Shown piece after piece: positions 61,612 to 64,000 of a stretch of DNA of 64,000 bases. The notes under the pieces are model-generated. The model ran no database searches. It worked only from the letters and a program-made list of their open reading frames with translations, and was not told the DNA's origin. Position 1 is the first letter of the stretch. The number at the start of each line of letters is the position of its first letter. The position numbers were made by a program, and so were the translations under genes. Source of the stretch: Hyphomicrobiales bacterium (lineage in GTDB: Bacteria; Pseudomonadota; Alphaproteobacteria; Rhizobiales; Rhizobiaceae); NCBI GenBank assembly GCA_900472625.1, contig UCIT01000008.1, positions 79,145 to 143,144 of the forward strand, read 5' to 3'.

Positions 61612-62055
61612 TTACCCTTTTATGGTCCTGGCAAACAGCGCTGCGGATGCCGGGCATAGGCTAGCTGCCTGGCGGGTCTGCAGGATGGCGGCGGGTCCAG
61701 CCGCGCGGTCAACCTGGGCGAATCCGAGGCGCTGGAAAAAGGATGTCGCCGACACCGTCAGCAGATAGACCGTGCGGACGCCATGACCGATGGCTTGGTC
61801 AAGCACGAGGTTGGTCACAGCCGCGCCGTAACCATGCCCACGATGTTCCGGAACCACGACCACCGAGCGCAGGAGAGCGTGCTGACCGTAAATCTCCAAA
61901 CCGCCGAAACCAACCTTGCGGCCCTGATCGCTCAGCTGGAAGAAGTTGCGTCCGCTTTCGGTGAGATCGTCGGTCGGCAGGCTTGCAGCTTGCAGCGTCG
62001 CGAGAAGGTCGCCATCGGTTCCGGCGACCGGCTGCAGATCGAGTTGCCGGCTCAC
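61612..62055 (-). CDS. arsN2: Arsenic-associated GNAT acetyltransferase
   Basis: 147 residues. GNAT fold with the acetyl-CoA loop VVVPEHRGHGYGAAV (about 76-90), preceded by GFGGLEIYGQHALLRS and followed by LLTVSATSFFQRLGF. This matches ArsN2, found in many ars operons. ArsN1 relatives acetylate phosphinothricin-like arsenicals, and the ArsN2 substrate is not settled. It overlaps the arsC pseudogene by four bases. Confidence 0.88.
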   Translation of the reverse strand: MSRQLDLQPVAGTDGDLLATLQAASLPTDDLTESGRNFFQLSDQGRKVGFGGLEIYGQHALLRSVVVVPEHRGHGYGAAVTNLVLDQAIGHGVRTVYLLTVSATSFFQRLGFAQVDRAAGPAAILQTRQAASLCPASAALFARTIKG

Positions 62056-62578
62056 GCGACATCGCTCCGGCGGTTGGTTGAACCTTCCATCGCCCCGATG
62101 GTGCGCAGCTGGGTTTCCAGCGCCAACTTGTCGATCGACGCAAGGGGCAGGCTCAAAAACGCGGTAATGCGGTTCTTGAGGAACCGCGCGGCCTGGGAGA
62201 ACGCCCGGCCCTTTTCGATAAGCGAGCCTTCGACCGCGGCTGGATCCTCGACCCCCAATGGACGGTCATTGGGTGGCCGATCCACACTGGGCACGCTTCG
62301 CCCGCAGCGTTGTCGCAGACCGTGAAGATGAAATCCATCTGCGGGGCGCCGGGTTCGGCAAAAACGTCCCAGCTCTTGGAACTGAAGCCACTGCTTTCGT
62401 AGCCGAGGCCGCGCAGTGTTTCGAGCGCCAACGGGTGAACCTCGCCTTTGGGTTGACTACCGGCGGAATAGGCTTTGAACCGGCCCCTGCCCTCGCCATT
62501 GAGAATGGATTCCGCCAGGATCGAGCGGGCGGAATTCCCGGTGCACAGGAACGGGACGTTGTAACTGCGGTCAGTCAT
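62052..62578 (-). pseudogene. arsC: Arsenate reductase, thioredoxin-coupled (LMW-PTP type), frameshifted
   Basis: From [20 protein letters not shown] (P-loop Cys12) through [15 protein letters not shown] (the second and third Cys) the frame is intact. A break in a run of five G on the coding strand (62252-62256) follows VHWG. The other frame continues [37 protein letters not shown] and ends normally at about 175 residues. One extra G would restore it. The catalytic cysteines precede the break, but the C-terminal helix would be lost. Confidence 0.8.
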
Positions 62579-62928
62579 TGCAGCTTCCCCATGGCTGGCG
62601 CGCAGCAGGCAGCGACCTCCGCCGCTGGTGCGCAGATTTCGGGGTGGCCGGCGCAGCAGTCTTCCATCAGGAAGCGGACAAGCGCGCCGAGGCCGTCATA
62701 GTTGGCCGTGTAGATGATCGAACGGGCTTCGCGCTTCTGATTGATAAGTCCAGCGCGCTCCAACTCCTTCAGGTGAAACGAGACGTTCGACGGTGAGACG
62801 TCAGCCTTCTCGGCAACCGCCCCGGCGGCCATGCCATTGGGCCCAGCGACGACCAGCATACGCACGATATGCAGCCGCGTTTCCTGCGACAGCGCCGCGA
62901 ATGACATGAGGGCTTGACGCTCTTTCAT
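62575..62928 (-). CDS. arsR: ArsR/SmtB family repressor of the ars operon
   Basis: 117 residues from [20 protein letters not shown]. Winged helix with [20 protein letters not shown] (recognition helix) and [20 protein letters not shown]. The C-terminal tail has cysteines in [13 protein letters not shown] and AACCAPAMG, as in ArsR proteins that bind arsenite through C-terminal cysteines. First gene of the operon, overlapping arsC by four bases. Confidence 0.93.
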   Translation of the reverse strand: MKERQALMSFAALSQETRLHIVRMLVVAGPNGMAAGAVAEKADVSPSNVSFHLKELERAGLINQKREARSIIYTANYDGLGALVRFLMEDCCAGHPEICAPAAEVAACCAPAMGKLQ

Positions 62929-62965
62929 ATTTCTACAATCCTTGAAATGTTGAATCACGATTAGC
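62929..62965 (-). promoter_or_regulatory. Candidate ArsR operator/promoter
   Basis: The minus strand reads ATTCAACATTTCAAGGATTG and then TAGAAAT just before arsR. TTCAA and TTTC/GAAA partial dyads resemble ArsR-type sites. No exact consensus match. Confidence 0.45.
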
Positions 62966-62998
62966 CGATTTGAATGCGATCGACAAGTCCCTTTAGAA

Positions 62999-63172
62999 CC
63001 GGACATCAGCCTGGGCCGCCTGCTGGACACCATCGACGGTGCCCGTGATGTGCCGCCGATCTTTTCCTACGTCGGCAGGCTGGTGAACCCGGCTACCATG
63101 TGACCGACGTGAAAGCCGGCCAGTTCGCCGCGCTTGATTGCGGCGCCAACCCGGAAGCCTGGAATCTTCGTC
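62999..63172 (+). pseudogene. DUF6428 protein remnant
   Basis: First frame: DISLGRLLDTIDGARDVPPI, FSYVGRLV. After a shift near 63088, PGYHVTDVKAGQFAALDCGA and NPEAW follow. These are the two central blocks of DUF6428, a family commonly found in ars operons. The start and the end are missing or shifted. Divergent from arsR. Confidence 0.6.
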
Positions 63173-63320
63173 CAGCTTGGATGTCAATGAAGATTTGGCG
63201 CTTGGGATCCCAGCACGACAATCGGAACTGGACTTGGCGCCGCGTGTCCAAATCAAAATCGGCGATTTGGGTCCCGTAATACGCTGTGTGGGCGACAATA
63301 CTGTCGAGCTAGCACAGAAG

Positions 63321-63640
63321 AAGTTCGGCTTTCCGCCGGTCAGGAAGCGCGGTCCGCTATTTAACGTTCGATCGCAAGGAAGAAGTTTTAGCGATAGTCA
63401 GCGGTGTCTCACTCCGGCTAGCGCATTCTTGGAGTCTACCGGAAGAAGGCATTCGAAGGGCAGATATCGCTTTGGGCTCGTTGGCGCGCCATTTTTGGCG
63501 ATCGCCGCGATCTGGCGGCGCGGCCGAACTACATACCCCGAGTTTGATGTGGGGCCTTTCCATAATCGACATGTCGTGGTCCTGTGACCGAGTGATTGGA
63601 AGGCCTTCGGGATACGAGGGATGGCATTAACGACTTCGGA
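63321..63640 (+). pseudogene. SRAP (SOS response-associated peptidase, YedK-like) remnant
   Basis: Reads FGFPPVRKRGPLFNVRSQGR, SFSDSQRCLTPASAFLESTG, RRHSKGRYRFGLVGAPFLAI and VGPFHNRHVVVL, then a stop and PSDWKAFG. The order matches the middle and end of the rhizobial SRAP variant (RCL-PASAF-E-TG, HDR-VVVL-P-DW). The N-terminus with the catalytic Cys2 is missing, a stretch before GPFHNR is lost, and a stop interrupts the end. Confidence 0.65.
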
Positions 63641-63903
63641 ATGGATCGAACCTCAGCCTATGGTGTCATTTTTTGTGGCCGTCATTTCAAGGCTCATGCC
63701 AACAAGTTGTGCCTGTACGCGATTCTGAGCAATAATAGGGTGTTTGGCGGTCTTCGTAGTTGACGACCGTCAATTTGTGTCCGAAGTGCCGGGACTATCC
63801 TTGCGGTGCAACGCTCTCCGCTAAAGCGTGTCGCCGGAAACCGGATTCAGGATTCCAGTTTTAGTTGATCTGTGATTCACTTGTCCATGGAAGGAGATGC
63901 ACC
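63641..63903. other. Intergenic before the IS630 transposase
   Basis: No gene seen. The left end of the IS630-type element should lie here, perhaps near AAGCGTGTCGCCGGAAACCG at about 63824-63843, but its partner end is outside the window. Confidence 0.35.
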
Positions 63904-64000
63904 ATGGGCAAGCCGCATCCGATCGAGTTGCGTGAGCGTGTCGTTGCGTTTGTAAATGAAGGGCATAGCAACCGTGAAGCAGCTCGGCATTTCCGGGTTT
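63904..64000 (+). mobile_element. IS630 family transposase, N-terminus (cut by window edge)
   Basis: MGKPHPIELRERVVAFVNEG and HSNREAARHFRV is the N-terminal helix-turn-helix of IS630-type transposases, with GGAGATGCACC before the ATG. The rest of the gene lies beyond the window. Confidence 0.88.

Noticed and set aside
1..64000. CRISPR arrays, repABC or other replication origin, integrase and tRNA attachment site
   Set aside because: No regularly spaced direct repeats, replication genes, integrase genes or tRNA genes were found in the window.

Overview
The window looks like a secondary replicon or an accessory chromosomal region of a member of the Rhizobiaceae (Rhizobium/Agrobacterium/Ensifer/Shinella type). 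Evidence: a pcaDCHGB operon divergent from pcaQ with a PcaQ box, a TGA-N9-TCA iron-responsive operator, HWE-type histidine kinases, an EcfG-like sigma factor with a GGAAC-N17-GTT promoter, an ArsK-type arsenite exporter, and the codon use. No rRNA, tRNA, CRISPR array or replication origin was seen.

Region 1 (0-18.5 kb) is an intact catabolic island. A minus-strand operon encodes a periplasmic binding protein, type II dehydroquinate dehydratase, two permeases, an ATPase and a shikimate/quinate dehydrogenase homologue. Divergent from it is a fused 3-dehydroshikimate dehydratase (QuiC). Two paralogous FCD-GntR regulators, an IclR regulator (PcaR-like), pcaIJF, and pcaQ/pcaDCHGB follow. Read together, the genes take quinate/shikimate to protocatechuate and then through the beta-ketoadipate pathway to succinyl-CoA and acetyl-CoA.

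Region 2 (18.6-28 kb) holds a FitAB/VapBC-type pair with a shortened toxin, relics of a sensor kinase and an SRPBCC protein, a GFA protein, and a siderophore system. The siderophore system is a FecI-type sigma factor under a RirA-like operator, FecR, an STN-containing TonB receptor, a binding protein and a double-length FhuB permease, with no ATPase gene.

Region 3 (28-36 kb) is a decayed accessory zone: a frameshifted cysteine-rich protein, a frameshifted nucleotidyltransferase, an intact HipBA pair preceded by four GCGGAATTCCGC-like operators, an IS110 remnant and two-component fragments. An intact CheY-like regulator, a cold-shock gene and an HWE kinase follow.

Region 4 (36-53 kb) carries stress and signalling genes: Hsp20 with a possible ROSE thermometer, two adjacent GGDEF-EAL proteins (one with a LOV-like sensor), a GlxA regulator, HtpG with a heat-shock promoter, an HxlR/SDR pair, a second cold-shock gene, an EcfG-like sigma factor, and frameshifted Crp/Fnr and hybrid-kinase genes.

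Region 5 (53-64 kb) is a toxic-ion island. A fluoride (crcB) riboswitch precedes a CLC-F type channel with DUF190 and NhaA. Then come OsmC and a seven-gene arsenic operon (arsR, arsC, arsN2, acr3, arsC, arsH, arsK). The window ends with DUF6428 and SRAP relics and the start of an IS630 transposase.

Single-base frameshifts are absent from the main genes of the left 27 kb but frequent from 28 kb on. Many lie in homopolymer runs, so either gene decay or sequence error must be considered.
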